Shown here one piece after another: positions 17,314 through 25,709 of a DNA stretch of 64,000 bases; the stretch's first letter is position 1; each line of letters begins with the position of its first letter. The notes under the pieces were generated by a model. It saw only the letters and a program-made list of their open reading frames with translations. It made no database searches and was not told the origin of the DNA. The DNA lies in contig NZ_KZ987724.1 in NCBI RefSeq assembly GCF_003614185.1, positions 540,679 to 604,678 of the forward strand, read 5' to 3'. Origin of the DNA: Paenibacillus aceti. Its GTDB lineage: Bacteria; Bacillota; Bacilli; Paenibacillales; Paenibacillaceae. A program made the position numbers and the translations under genes.

Positions 17314-18321
17314 GTGAAGGTAGATATGCATTTTCATCTGGAGGAGGGTCCCTATTCGCTGCGTTGGTTATCCCGCACTTTGCAGGCGCTTGCCTCTACA
17401 GAGCCTGAACGGGATGTCTCATTAGGTCATCATACGCTGCAATATGGGGAGGAAATGACCAAGCTCCTGTCGCATAGAATGGAGCAGGGTTGCTATAATG
17501 AGGAATGGCTTGATCGCTTTCTGAATACGGGGCGTAAAAGAGGAATCGGACAGTTCGGCGTGGTAGATCATTTATACCGATTTCGCGAATGTCGGCCGTA
17601 TTACGAGAGACATATGCTGCTGGACGACAGCCCTGTCGGGAGAGTGCAGCAAGCATGGCTGGATCAGGTATGCGTGGCGTCGCTTCCCGATTTCGTTCGC
17701 TTCTTAACGGAGGCAAAGGCCTCAAGACCGGATATTGCCCTGGGAATCGAGGCTGATTTTTTCCCGGGTGGAGAACGGGAGCTGAGGGAAATCCTCGCAG
17801 GGTACGAGTGGGATTATGTCATTGGGTCCGTTCATTTCTTGGATGGCTGGGGGTTTGACAATCCCGAGACGAGACATGAATTTGAGGGTAGAGACCCGGT
17901 TCAAACCTATAAGCACTATTACGAGCTGATGAGGCAGGCTTGCGTGTCCGGGTTGTTTCATATTATCGCCCATCCCGACAACCTTAAGGTATTCGGCTTC
18001 CGGCCAGTTGACGAGAAGGAGCTGCTTCCATATTATCGAATGCTGGCGAAGGAAATGGTGCAATGCGGGGTCATTACCGAGATTAATACAGGACTTGCTT
18101 ACCGTTACCCGATCGAGGAGAGCTGTCCGAGTCCCTTATTTCTCTCTGTGCTGGCTGAATACAAGGTTCCGCTCACTCTGTCCTCGGACGCACATTTTCC
18201 GGATGATATCGGGATGCTGTTGGATCAAGCCAGAGCGGATGCTGAACGTATGGGTTATAAAGAGCTTGTGGCCTTCAGAGACGGGAAGCGGTTGTTAGTA
18301 CCCATAAATAATGATAGGTAA
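17314..18321 (+). CDS. PHP-domain phosphoesterase
   Basis: A 335-residue polymerase-and-histidinol-phosphatase fold enzyme. Metal-site motifs: MHFHLEEG at the N-terminus, VVDHLYR, GIEADFF, GSVHFLDGW, IIAHPDNLK and SSDAHFPDD. The start is a GTG at 17314 with AAGGAGG 9-10 bases ahead; the downstream in-frame ATG at 17326 would cut into the HFH motif. It probably removes a phosphate monoester left by the upstream phosphodiesterase. It is the last gene of the operon. Histidinol phosphatase activity is unlikely given the absence of his genes. Confidence 0.85.
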   Translation: MKVDMHFHLEEGPYSLRWLSRTLQALASTEPERDVSLGHHTLQYGEEMTKLLSHRMEQGCYNEEWLDRFLNTGRKRGIGQFGVVDHLYRFRECRPYYERHMLLDDSPVGRVQQAWLDQVCVASLPDFVRFLTEAKASRPDIALGIEADFFPGGERELREILAGYEWDYVIGSVHFLDGWGFDNPETRHEFEGRDPVQTYKHYYELMRQACVSGLFHIIAHPDNLKVFGFRPVDEKELLPYYRMLAKEMVQCGVITEINTGLAYRYPIEESCPSPLFLSVLAEYKVPLTLSSDAHFPDDIGMLLDQARADAERMGYKELVAFRDGKRLLVPINNDR

Positions 18322-18360
18322 TCGTAAGGGCAGTGCAACCATTTCTTCTCCGGAGCTGTT

Positions 18361-18668
18361 CAATCCTTAACAGACAGCAACGGTAAAAAGCTGGCGCCAA
18401 TTACCTACCAAAATACGACGTATTTGCCGGTGCGGGCGATTTCCAACATGGCTGGAATTCACGTAGAGTTTGATGACGTTAGCCATCAGATTCGACTGGA
18501 AACGCAACAGGACGGCGATAACCAGCCGCGGAATGGTATACACCTTCTGATACACCGATGCTCGGTTTCCAAATGGACGACCGGACGGTGACGCTTAGCT
18601 CCCCTGACGGTTTCCTGAGCAGCCGTCAAATTGAGCAGGTCGCTGTTAGTGTAGCTAAACTAAAGTAA
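18361..18668 (+). pseudogene. Remnant of a stalk-domain (copper-amine-oxidase-N-like) surface protein
   Basis: Bases ~18370-18490 encode DSNGKKLAPITYQNTTYLPV and RAISNMAGIHVEFDDVSHQI. This is the repeated stalk/Cu-amine-oxidase N domain common in Paenibacillus surface proteins. A frame change then leads to LSSPDGFLSSRQIEQVAVSV and a stop at 18668. It lacks a start and a signal peptide. A terminator follows. Confidence 0.65.
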
Positions 18669-18706
18669 GGAAGGACTTCAACGTGGCACTGTACTAAATA
18701 ACAAAT

Positions 18707-18748
18707 AAGCTCGTGAATTTCCATCTCCGGGGATTTACGAGCTTTTTA
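18707..18748 (+). terminator. Rho-independent terminator
   Basis: AAGCTCGTGAA (from 18707) pairs with TTTACGAGCTT (~18734-18744) followed by TTTAA. It is the original terminator of the stalk-protein remnant. Between 18749 and 19141 I see no gene or known riboswitch; it presumably holds the malic enzyme promoter and a long leader. Confidence 0.7.
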
Positions 18749-19141
18749 ATATAGTAAAGCAACAAAGGGGGTTCTAAGAACCTGACGGAGGGCATATCTA
18801 GAACAGTGATGTCCGTATGTTAGGAACATAGGGACAAAGACTTCAGCTTGCCAAGGCTTACTCTCATAGGATTTTTAAGTTTCCGCCATTATCGATTCCC
18901 ATAAAGGACGGCGCGTGTTATTATATGAATGTCCACTGGTGATATACATCATAACGCCGGGTATACGGTAGATGTTCTGGCAACTTGGTCGTTGGCAACC
19001 CTGAGTCAATGAAGTGAGGGGGGATACGCTGTAAGCGCTGTCAGAATGGAAAGACAGGTCGGTCATTAATGTTATCCGTTTAGGTTAAGAAGGAATGATA
19101 AGAGCCGAACAGATCTATCAATTATGCCGGGGGTTGGGACA

Positions 19142-20314
19142 ATGAGCATTAAGGAAGAGGCGTTACAGGCACATAGGTTGAGACACGGTAAGCTCGAAAT
19201 AGCAACTAAAGTACCACTTAATAACAAACATGATCTGGAGCTGGCCTATACGCCGGGGGTAGCGGAACCTTGCAAGGAAATTGCCAAAGATAAAGAAAAA
19301 GCCTATGAGTACACGATCAAAGGCAGCACCGTAGCTATTGTCACGAATGGGACCGCCGTTTTAGGGCTGGGCAACATCGGCCCTGAGGGAGGATTGCCCG
19401 TTATCGAAGGCAAGGCATTGCTGCTCAAGAAATTTGGCAATGTGAACGCGTTCCCGATCTGTATCGATAGCCTGGATCCAGATGAAATTGTAAGAACTAT
19501 TCAAGTTATCGCACCTGGCTTCGGAGGTATTCATCTAGAAGATATAAAAGCGCCTGAATGCTTCTACATCGAGGATAAGCTGAAGGAAACTCTAAATATT
19601 CCCGTATATCATGATGACCAGCACGGGACGGCTGTCGCAGTGCTTGCCGGTCTGTACAACGCAATGAAGATTGTTGATAAGTCTTTGGATAGTATACGCA
19701 TCGTGATCAACGGCGCGGGCGCATCGGGCATTGCTATAGCGAAATTGCTGCTGGCGGCGGGGGTAAGGCATATGGTGCTATGCGATATTAACGGTGCCAT
19801 TTCGGAGAAGGCCGGCTCAATGAACGAGGCCCAGTATAAAATCGCCAAGGTTACGAATAGGGATTTCGAGACCGGAACCCTTGCAGATATTATTAAGGGT
19901 AAGGATGTATTCATCGGAGTGTCGGTTGAAGGGGTGTTGACGAAGAGCATGGTGCAATCCATGAATCCGGACGGTATCGTCTTTGCTCTTGCCAACCCGG
20001 TACCGGAGATAATGCCGGAGGATGCTGTTAAAGGTGGAGCAAGAATAGTGGCCACAGGTAGATCTGATTACCCCAATCAGATCAATAACCTGCTTGTCTT
20101 CCCAGGCATCTTCAGAGGTGCTTTGGAGGCAAGAGTACGGAATATTACGGACAAGATGAAGCTTGCTGCGGCTCAGAGTATTGCAAAGCTGGTGAAGGCT
20201 GAGGAACGAAATGAAAATTACATCGTCCCGGACGCCTTCGACAAGAGAGTGAGTAATGCCGTTAGTGAAGCAGTAATCCGCATCGCCCGGAAGACGGGAG
20301 TCGCAAGGATATAG
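19142..20314 (+). CDS. NAD(P)-dependent malic enzyme
   Basis: A 390-residue enzyme that decarboxylates malate to pyruvate. Key features: catalytic tyrosine in [23 protein letters not shown], metal-binding VNLEDI-like segment [19 protein letters not shown], Rossmann [13 protein letters not shown], and [12 protein letters not shown] with [11 protein letters not shown]. Sequence style is that of the short bacterial YtsJ type. ATG 19142 is preferred over 19124 because the conserved start (MSIKEEAL...) begins there and GGGGGTTGGG precedes it. No N-terminal ACT domain. A tRNA promoter begins 30 bases after the stop. Confidence 0.93.
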   Translation: MSIKEEALQAHRLRHGKLEIATKVPLNNKHDLELAYTPGVAEPCKEIAKDKEKAYEYTIKGSTVAIVTNGTAVLGLGNIGPEGGLPVIEGKALLLKKFGNVNAFPICIDSLDPDEIVRTIQVIAPGFGGIHLEDIKAPECFYIEDKLKETLNIPVYHDDQHGTAVAVLAGLYNAMKIVDKSLDSIRIVINGAGASGIAIAKLLLAAGVRHMVLCDINGAISEKAGSMNEAQYKIAKVTNRDFETGTLADIIKGKDVFIGVSVEGVLTKSMVQSMNPDGIVFALANPVPEIMPEDAVKGGARIVATGRSDYPNQINNLLVFPGIFRGALEARVRNITDKMKLAAAQSIAKLVKAEERNENYIVPDAFDKRVSNAVSEAVIRIARKTGVARI

Positions 20315-20344
20315 TTTGCAAAATGTAATGTTAGGAAATTTTGA

Positions 20345-20373
20345 TTGACTCACTCATAAATACATGGTATATT
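20345..20373 (+). promoter_or_regulatory. Promoter of tRNA-Leu copy 2
   Basis: TTGACT (20345-20350), 17-base spacer, TATATT (20368-20373). Confidence 0.75.
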
Positions 20374-20411
20374 ATATTTCGTTGCTGCAAAACATTGCAT
20401 CAACGAAATAT

Positions 20412-20495
<84 letters not shown>

Positions 20496-20513
20496 TCAAT
20501 CTAACAATGAACG

Positions 20514-20554
20514 AGCTCTTGAATTTCTCTTGCGGATATTCAGGGGCTTTTTTG
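20514..20554 (+). terminator. Terminator after tRNA-Leu copy 2
   Basis: AGCTCTTGAAT (20514-20524) with ATTCAGGGGCT (20538-20548) and six T. The stretch 20555-20812 shows no gene I can support. Confidence 0.8.
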
Positions 20555-20813
20555 TATGCTTGGGATCGGCAACAGCATCTATTATTGTGGGAATTTGCTC
20601 CAAGCTGCCGCTGGCAAACGGCATCATAACCTCGATGTTATCGAAGCTCCCCTCGTCTGAGCAGGCTGCCCTAATGCAGTGACGCCTGTCCCATAATTAG
20701 TGCCAAGCGGTGTAACTGCGCATTTACTCCAAATATTGACTTATATTATCGGATATGGTATTCTTAACTTTGATACATTAGCGGACATCAAGTATGGGAT
20801 TCTAAAAATGCCT

Positions 20814-20843
20814 AATGGCCGCTAATCTTTATTAGTGGCCATT
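20814..20843 (+). promoter_or_regulatory. Stable hairpin in the leader of the cold-shock gene
   Basis: AATGGCCGCTAAT (20814-20826) pairs with ATTAGTGGCCATT (20831-20843) with one wobble and a four-base CTTT loop, 42 bases before the csp start. There is no T-run, so it is not a typical terminator. It could be a structured 5' UTR element of the kind that controls cold-shock mRNA stability. Confidence 0.6.
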
Positions 20844-20884
20844 GAAATAGTTGTGTTAAATAATTTGATTTTTGGAGGAATCCT

Positions 20885-21088
20885 ATGCAAACAGGTACAG
20901 TTAAATGGTTTAATGCTGAAAAAGGCTTCGGTTTTATCGAAATCGAAGACGGAAACGATGTGTTTGTTCATTTCAGTGCGATTGAGGGTGATGGTTACAA
21001 GTCGTTGGATGAAGGTCAACGCGTCCAGTTCAATGTGACCCAAGGCAATCGTGGACCGCAGGCTGAGAACGTTTCTAAACTCTATTAA
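20885..21088 (+). CDS. csp: Cold-shock protein (CspA family)
   Basis: A 67-residue single cold-shock domain with RNP1 KGFGFIE and RNP2 VFVHFSAI. It binds single-stranded RNA and DNA and acts as an RNA chaperone. TTTGGAGGAATCCT precedes the ATG with good spacing. Length is standard (65-70 aa). Some Paenibacillus and Bacillus Csp proteins lie singly like this one. The upstream leader contains a strong hairpin; a terminator follows at once. Confidence 0.95.
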   Translation: MQTGTVKWFNAEKGFGFIEIEDGNDVFVHFSAIEGDGYKSLDEGQRVQFNVTQGNRGPQAENVSKLY

Positions 21089-21098
21089 ATCTTTCGAG

Positions 21099-21124
21099 CT
21101 GCCCTAAATGTGGGGCAGTTTTTT
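21099..21124 (+). terminator. Terminator of cold-shock gene
   Basis: CTGCCC (21099-21104), loop TAAATGTG, GGGCAG (21113-21118) and a six-T run. Confidence 0.85.
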
Positions 21125-21164
21125 ATTATGGCTTTAGCCAGTTGAGTGCGTGAAACGCGCGAAA

Positions 21165-21880
21165 CAAAAAACCACCCGCTATGCGGGTGGAGGGATCGAG
21201 GGTTTGACCAATAAGACCATCCCGATAGAATTGAGATGTTCAGGCTCAATTGAAAGGAATGGTCTTAGATGGCAAACAAGAGCTATAGTCTAGCTCACAC
21301 GAAGTGGATGTGCAAATACCACATTGTGTTCACCCCGAAGTATAGACGGAAAGAGATCTATAATCAAGTGAGGAAAGACTTAATCGAAATTTTCAAACGT
21401 TTATGTAAGTATAAGGGAGTGGACATCCTGGAAGGTCATATGATGCCAGATCATGTACACATGCTGGTAGCGATCCCCCCAAAGATAGCCGTGTCCACAT
21501 TCATGGGATATCTGAAGGGGAAAAGTTCGCTAATGATCTTTGAAAAGCACGCGCAACTAAAGTATAAATATGGGAATCGAAAATTTTGGGCAGAAGGCTA
21601 TTATGTAAGTACAGTGGGCCTAAATGAAGCAACCGTAGCAAAATACATTCGTGAACAAGAAGCACATGACCAAGCAATAGATAAGTTGAGTGTAAAAGAG
21701 TACGAAGATCCGTTTAGCAGTAACAGGAGCAAAAAGAAATAAACCAGTTTAACTGGTTAGTGAAAGTGACAAATTACACTGAGCCTGAACAGATTTGTGG
21801 TCAGGCTAGCGTCTTTAGGCGCAGTTTGGCAACAGGGGGTTATACCCCAAGTGCAAACCACCCGTTGGACGGGTGGTCAT
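21165..21880 (+). mobile_element. IS200/IS605-family element (tnpA only)
   Basis: The left subterminal hairpin CCACCCGC-TAT-GCGGGTGG (21172-21190) and right hairpin ACCACCCGT-TGG-ACGGGTGGT (21857-21877) flank a single transposase gene, with no terminal inverted repeats. This is the layout of IS200-type single-strand transposons. Exact ends are estimated from the hairpins. It sits between the cold-shock and HU genes without breaking either. Confidence 0.88.
21269..21742 (+). CDS. tnpA: IS200-type Y1 HUH transposase
   Basis: A 157-residue TnpA. The HUH metal motif is PDHVHMLVAIPP (His-Val-His), and the candidate catalytic tyrosine lies in AEGYYVSTVGLNEATVAKYI. The N-terminal HTKWMCKYHIVFTPKYRRKEIY is typical of the family. 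Full length and undamaged, so probably able to transpose. TTGAAAGGAATGG precedes the ATG. Confidence 0.95.
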   Translation: MANKSYSLAHTKWMCKYHIVFTPKYRRKEIYNQVRKDLIEIFKRLCKYKGVDILEGHMMPDHVHMLVAIPPKIAVSTFMGYLKGKSSLMIFEKHAQLKYKYGNRKFWAEGYYVSTVGLNEATVAKYIREQEAHDQAIDKLSVKEYEDPFSSNRSKKK

Positions 21881-21952
21881 GATTTGTTCCTATTTTACAT
21901 CTATGCACGAGGACTGTCATCTTCGTAAATAAAATAAGCGGAGGTATTGAAA

Positions 21953-22225
21953 ATGAACAAAGAACAATTGATCGAAGAAGTGGCGAAATCTAGTGGATTT
22001 TCAAAAAAGAATGCTGAAAAGGCAGTAACACATGTGCTGGACTCGATTTTTGAAGCTCTAAAGCAAGGCGAAGAAGTTAAACTAGTAGGCTTCGGAAGAT
22101 TTAATGTCCGTACTCGTGAAGCACGCATGGGAAGAAGCCGCAAAACCGGTGAAAGAGTGGAACTTCCTGCAGGTAAAGTTCCTGTATTCACGGCAGGAGT
22201 CACTCTGAAAAAGGCTTTGAATTAA
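21953..22225 (+). CDS. hup: HU-family DNA-binding protein
   Basis: A 90-residue nucleoid protein (MNKEQLIEEVAKSSGFSKKN..., KLVGFGRFNVRTREARMGRS, TGERVELPAGKVPVFTAGVTLKKAL). The beta-arm with its proline is present. ATG 21953 is chosen because GCGGAGG ends 8 bases before it; an in-frame TTG at 21947 is too close. It is a second-locus type HU; whether it is the only copy in the genome cannot be told here. Confidence 0.95.
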   Translation: MNKEQLIEEVAKSSGFSKKNAEKAVTHVLDSIFEALKQGEEVKLVGFGRFNVRTREARMGRSRKTGERVELPAGKVPVFTAGVTLKKALN

Positions 22226-22529
22226 ACATAACGTCAAATGCTAATATAAAAAAGATGTAACCACATCAGAAAGCGGTTTTTTATCAAAACAAGTACACAT
22301 GATTCGAACGTTAGCGGCGCATTTTCTACCATTGATGACATTATTAATTTTTATTCCAAACAGAGTTTGGAGAGAAAAGCAGCCAATTTGAGCAATTTAA
22401 AGAAGGACATAAGCAAGGAAAGCGATGATAAATGATAATTGGAGAAATGATTTCCTGTGTTTTTTCTTCATGTCTGGTAAATTCCAGGAATTCATGGCTG
22501 CAAGTGACTTCCAAGAAAAGGGGATTGCT
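22226..22529. other. Intergenic region with possible coding relic
   Basis: No gene is supported. Bases ~22305-22432 (+) read without stops as SGAFSTIDDIINFYSKQSLE and on to a stop after KESDDK, with protein-like composition but no start codon. It may be a fragment of a lost gene. Confidence 0.3.
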
Positions 22530-23528
22530 ATGAAATCACTTCAAGAATACAACCGCTGGAAGAAGGACATGGCTCTTCACGGTAAATCGGATTTGCGGAA
22601 GAGCGTCTGGCAGTTGGTTAATAGCATCGTTCCCTTCCTCTTGCTGTGGGGGCTTGCCTATGAAATGCTGTCTATCTCAATATGGATCACCCTGTTACTT
22701 GCCATTCCAGCAGCCGGATTCATGATCCGAATCTTCATTATATTCCATGATTGCTGCCATCTGTCGTTCTTCGCTGGGAAGAGGGCGAACACGATCATCG
22801 GAACGATAACGGGGATACTCACTCTCTTCCCTTATGAGCAATGGAAAAATGAGCACTCCATTCATCATGCGACTAGCGGCAATTTAGGACGTAGAGGCAC
22901 AGGTGACATTTGGACGCTGACTACGAAGGAATACGCGGCACTTTCCTCATGGAAGCGTCTGGGATACCGTCTATACCGCAACCCATTTGTCATGTTCGGA
23001 CTCGGACCGGTATTTATCTTCTTGTATGTATACCGCTTGAACCGGAAGAATGCCAGACGCAAAGAGCGCATGAACACGTACCTAACGAACGCAGCGTTAG
23101 CAGGCTTGATGGGACTGCTCTGTTGGTTGCTAGGCTGGAAGGAGGTCCTACTAGTGGAGGGAACGATTCTCTACTTGTCTGGCGTTGCGGGCATATGGCT
23201 CTTCTACGTGCAGCATCAATTTGAGGGTACCTATTATGAGCGTGCAGAAGAGTGGGATTTCGTCAGCGCGGCTATGAAAGGCAGCTCCTACTACAAGCTG
23301 CCCAAAATCCTGCAATGGATAACGGGGAATATCGGCTTCCACCATATTCATCATCTGGATCCTCAGGTGTCAAACTATAACTTGCAGCTAATACACGATA
23401 GCAACGCAGCCATGCATGACGTTCCTGCTATTGGAATTCGTTTGAGCCTGCAGGCGCTTCGATACCGACTGTGGGACGAGAACAGCAAACGATTTGTGGG
23501 GTTTCGGGGTCTGAATAGCGAAGGATAA
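22530..23528 (+). CDS. Membrane fatty acid desaturase
   Basis: A 332-residue membrane desaturase with the three histidine boxes: HDCCH (in FIIFHDCCHLSFF), HSIHH (KNEHSIHHATSG) and HHIHH (GFHHIHHLDP), which hold the di-iron site. Paired hydrophobic segments lie at ~25-60 and ~165-215. It would insert a double bond into membrane acyl chains (delta-12/omega-6 style), changing fluidity. ATG 22530 is chosen because AAAAGGGG lies just upstream and homologues start at this motif; an open frame extends back to 22425. A cold-shock gene nearby may be coincidental. Confidence 0.88.
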   Translation: MKSLQEYNRWKKDMALHGKSDLRKSVWQLVNSIVPFLLLWGLAYEMLSISIWITLLLAIPAAGFMIRIFIIFHDCCHLSFFAGKRANTIIGTITGILTLFPYEQWKNEHSIHHATSGNLGRRGTGDIWTLTTKEYAALSSWKRLGYRLYRNPFVMFGLGPVFIFLYVYRLNRKNARRKERMNTYLTNAALAGLMGLLCWLLGWKEVLLVEGTILYLSGVAGIWLFYVQHQFEGTYYERAEEWDFVSAAMKGSSYYKLPKILQWITGNIGFHHIHHLDPQVSNYNLQLIHDSNAAMHDVPAIGIRLSLQALRYRLWDENSKRFVGFRGLNSEG

Positions 23529-23658
23529 GCGGCATTTTTTCCATATCAATCTTTTGGGTTGGTACACCCATAATGTTTCTATAGTGATCGGTTACGGAGT
23601 TAAAGGAAGATATTTCTTCCTGTGTTTTATTATTTTCTTCATTATCCGACTTAGTCAT
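23428..23658 (-). CDS. Possible small protein, antisense to the end of the desaturase gene
   Basis: A 76-residue candidate (MTKSDNEENNKTQEEISSFNSVTDHYRNIMGVPTQK...) with an AAAGAGG site ~10 bases before the ATG on the minus strand. The first ~45 residues look protein-like (acidic, then VTDHYRNIMGV). The last third overlaps the desaturase gene in antisense and looks non-native, so the gene may have been truncated by whatever brought the two together. No family recognised. It could also be spurious. Confidence 0.35.
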   Translation of the reverse strand: MTKSDNEENNKTQEEISSFNSVTDHYRNIMGVPTQKIDMEKMPLILRYSDPETPQIVCCSRPTVGIEAPAGSNEFQ

Positions 23659-23849
23659 AAACAACATACCTCTTTATAATGTGGTTTTATGAATTGTAGG
23701 ACTATACAAGCTATATGTTCAAATTTTTAGAAGCTGGTATGCAGAGATTAGGGTGGGAGCTAGCGTACAGAAGCTAGGTTCAGAGGATAGAGTAGGAATT
23801 AGGTGCAAAGCCAAAGTGTTAAAAACTGAGCATAAGAGTGAAGTTCGGA

Positions 23850-23985
23850 GTGCTAACGGAAATGTGGTTCGCTATATGGCTGAAATTAGCAGATAACAAA
23901 TTCTAACGGAAATGAGGGACGTTATTCGGGGTGGAACAACTAATGTCTCTCATTTTTGGTCCAATAACGTCTCACATGGCTCAGG
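23850..23985. repeat. CTAACGGAAATGAGGGACGTTATT-type intergenic repeats
   Basis: The motif family GCTAACGGAAATG, TCTAACGGAAATGAGGGACG and AATAACGTCTCACAT appears in direct and inverted form, a relative of the TAACGGACA repeats at 3.1 kb. The remaining bases from 23659 to 24087 show no other feature. Confidence 0.55.
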
Positions 23986-24087
23986 ATCACTATTAAAACA
24001 CCCAAGCACCTTGCTTGAAAATTAATTGGAAGAGATCATGCAACATCACACCGCGCTGGGGGGTATGAGGAAGGCCATCCCCTTAGC

Positions 24088-24126
24088 AAAAAAAGAGCGG
24101 CGCATCACAATCTTCTGCGCTGCTCG
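24088..24126 (-). terminator. Terminator of the YesN/YesM operon
   Basis: On the minus strand GAGCAGCGCA pairs with TGCGCCGCTC (one mismatch), followed by seven T (24088-24094). The stem overlaps the last codons of the regulator gene. Confidence 0.75.
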
Positions 24127-25709
24127 TTCGGCGAATGGCCGGAATAGTTGCGAAATAGCTTGATGAAATAGCTTGTATGCTCATAGCCAAGCTGCTCTGC
24201 TATTTCATGAACAGTGAGATCGGATTGATCTAACAGTTCTTGCGCTCGTTCCATTTTGACCCTGGTTACAAAAGAGATGAAGTTTTCCCCGGTTTCATCC
24301 TTGAACATTCGGCTAAAATGGCTGGAATTCAAATTGATCCGCTGTGCCATTTCCTCCATGCTTATTTTTTTGCCTGGATTCATTATCACGTAGCGTTTGG
24401 CCTCGGCAACCTCCTTGCGAAGTGAGACATCCTTAATTGCCCCAAGAGACGTAATTTTTTGCTCCAAATACTGCGTAAGCCACCGTTCCAAATGATCCAG
24501 CGTTTCTATGGCATAAATGATACGGTGAAATTGCTCGACGTTGAAATTAGTAACAAAGCTTTGCATCACGGTATATTTAAGCTCGATTTCTGTAACTAGC
24601 TTTAATACCAGGCCTTGCACAGCCTCCATAGGATACTTCAAGTGATTGATGTGGACGATCCAGTGGTGGATCGTTGTGGCAGCCAGTTGCTTGTCTTTGC
24701 CGACGATACAATTTCGAATGCTTTGTAATATGTTGGCATAGTGAACGAAAATATCATCTTTTGTTGTTTCTATAGCTTGCCATTTGACGAGACAATTCTC
24801 TCCAGCATAAAACCGAAAGGAGCCTAAGTCCAAAATTCGCTGCGCTTCGGTCTTCAACTCAGTCAAGTTTAAGCAAACCCCTCCCAGATAGAAGGAAATG
24901 CCGGTTTTCAGATACTGGATCATTTTATTTTGGATTTGCTTAAGCAGCAGTTGGATCTCTTCATACAGATTGCGAGAAATCGTCTTTGGAAAAGGAAACA
25001 TTATCAGTGAAGAGCGTTCATCGAAGGAGAGAAGTACACAACCGTCGATTGTAATCAGTTCATCGAGTCCATTAAGGAGCACAAACCGCATATTATGCTT
25101 TCCGCCAAAACGCTCCTCTAATTCATGCGGATGCTCAAGAATCGATATAACCGGCAAGTAGGGCATTTTTTGCTCAAAATGAATACCGATCGACTCCGCT
25201 TTTTCCTCCCACTCGGTCAGATTCCAGATAGGCTGCTCAATTAATGAACGCAGGAAAGTGGCACGGATGGCTGAGCCGTTGGACTTGACGACATCCTGCA
25301 GTTGTTGATGTTCACGCTGCGATGCGCGTTCAGCATCCAGCTTCCCACGAAGTTTTTTTAGTATCTCCGTAATCTGCTCAATCCGCAAGCTTTCTTTCAG
25401 TACATAATCACTGACCTCCAGTTGTACGGCACGCTGAGCATATTGGAAATCCTCATGGCAAGACAGGATAATTGTTTTTAATCGGGGGTTCGCTGCACAG
25501 GCGAGTTGAATGACCTCCAGACCGTTCATGATAGGCATACCAATATCGGTAATTAATATGTCGGGCCGATGCCTAGCGCAGGCTTCCAACGCTTCCTCAC
25601 CATCAGCGCAAGTTGCAACCAGTTCAAGTCCAAGGCTTTGCCAAGGGATATTGGCTGAGAGATAGTTAAGCATGGGCATATGATCATCGGAAATAATTAC
25701 TTTATACAT
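24105..25709 (-). CDS. YesN-type AraC-family response regulator
   Basis: A 534-residue regulator. The N-terminal receiver (MYKVIISDDHMPML..., ILITDIGMPIMNGLEVI, phospho-Asp ~55) leads to a ~280-residue middle region and C-terminal AraC HTH (ISMEEMAQRINLNSSHFSRMFKDETG, TVHEIAEQLGYEHTSYFIKLFRNYSGHSPNEQRR). These regulators activate adjacent sugar ABC transporter operons in Paenibacillus. The gene overlaps the 3' end of the kinase gene by 8 bases and is divergent from the sugar importer at 27711. Likely target: that importer with the GH31 enzyme. Confidence 0.92.
   Translation of the reverse strand: MYKVIISDDHMPMLNYLSANIPWQSLGLELVATCADGEEALEACARHRPDILITDIGMPIMNGLEVIQLACAANPRLKTIILSCHEDFQYAQRAVQLEVSDYVLKESLRIEQITEILKKLRGKLDAERASQREHQQLQDVVKSNGSAIRATFLRSLIEQPIWNLTEWEEKAESIGIHFEQKMPYLPVISILEHPHELEERFGGKHNMRFVLLNGLDELITIDGCVLLSFDERSSLIMFPFPKTISRNLYEEIQLLLKQIQNKMIQYLKTGISFYLGGVCLNLTELKTEAQRILDLGSFRFYAGENCLVKWQAIETTKDDIFVHYANILQSIRNCIVGKDKQLAATTIHHWIVHINHLKYPMEAVQGLVLKLVTEIELKYTVMQSFVTNFNVEQFHRIIYAIETLDHLERWLTQYLEQKITSLGAIKDVSLRKEVAEAKRYVIMNPGKKISMEEMAQRINLNSSHFSRMFKDETGENFISFVTRVKMERAQELLDQSDLTVHEIAEQLGYEHTSYFIKLFRNYSGHSPNEQRRRL

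Noticed and set aside
18749-19141. Riboswitch or T-box before malic enzyme
   Set aside because: The ~390-base gap is suggestive, but I could not find a known aptamer core, specifier loop or terminator pair.
20560-20720. Minus-strand frame reading SFDNIEVMMPFASGSLEQIP
   Set aside because: Protein-like but without start, family match or continuation; too weak to call a pseudogene.
21172-21877. Short CRISPR-like repeats (CCACCCG hairpins)
   Set aside because: Only two hairpins, flanking a tnpA gene: they are the ends of an IS200 element.
22425-22529. Extended N-terminus of the desaturase from ATG 22425
   Set aside because: The added residues lack homology style and the AAAAGGGG site fits ATG 22530.
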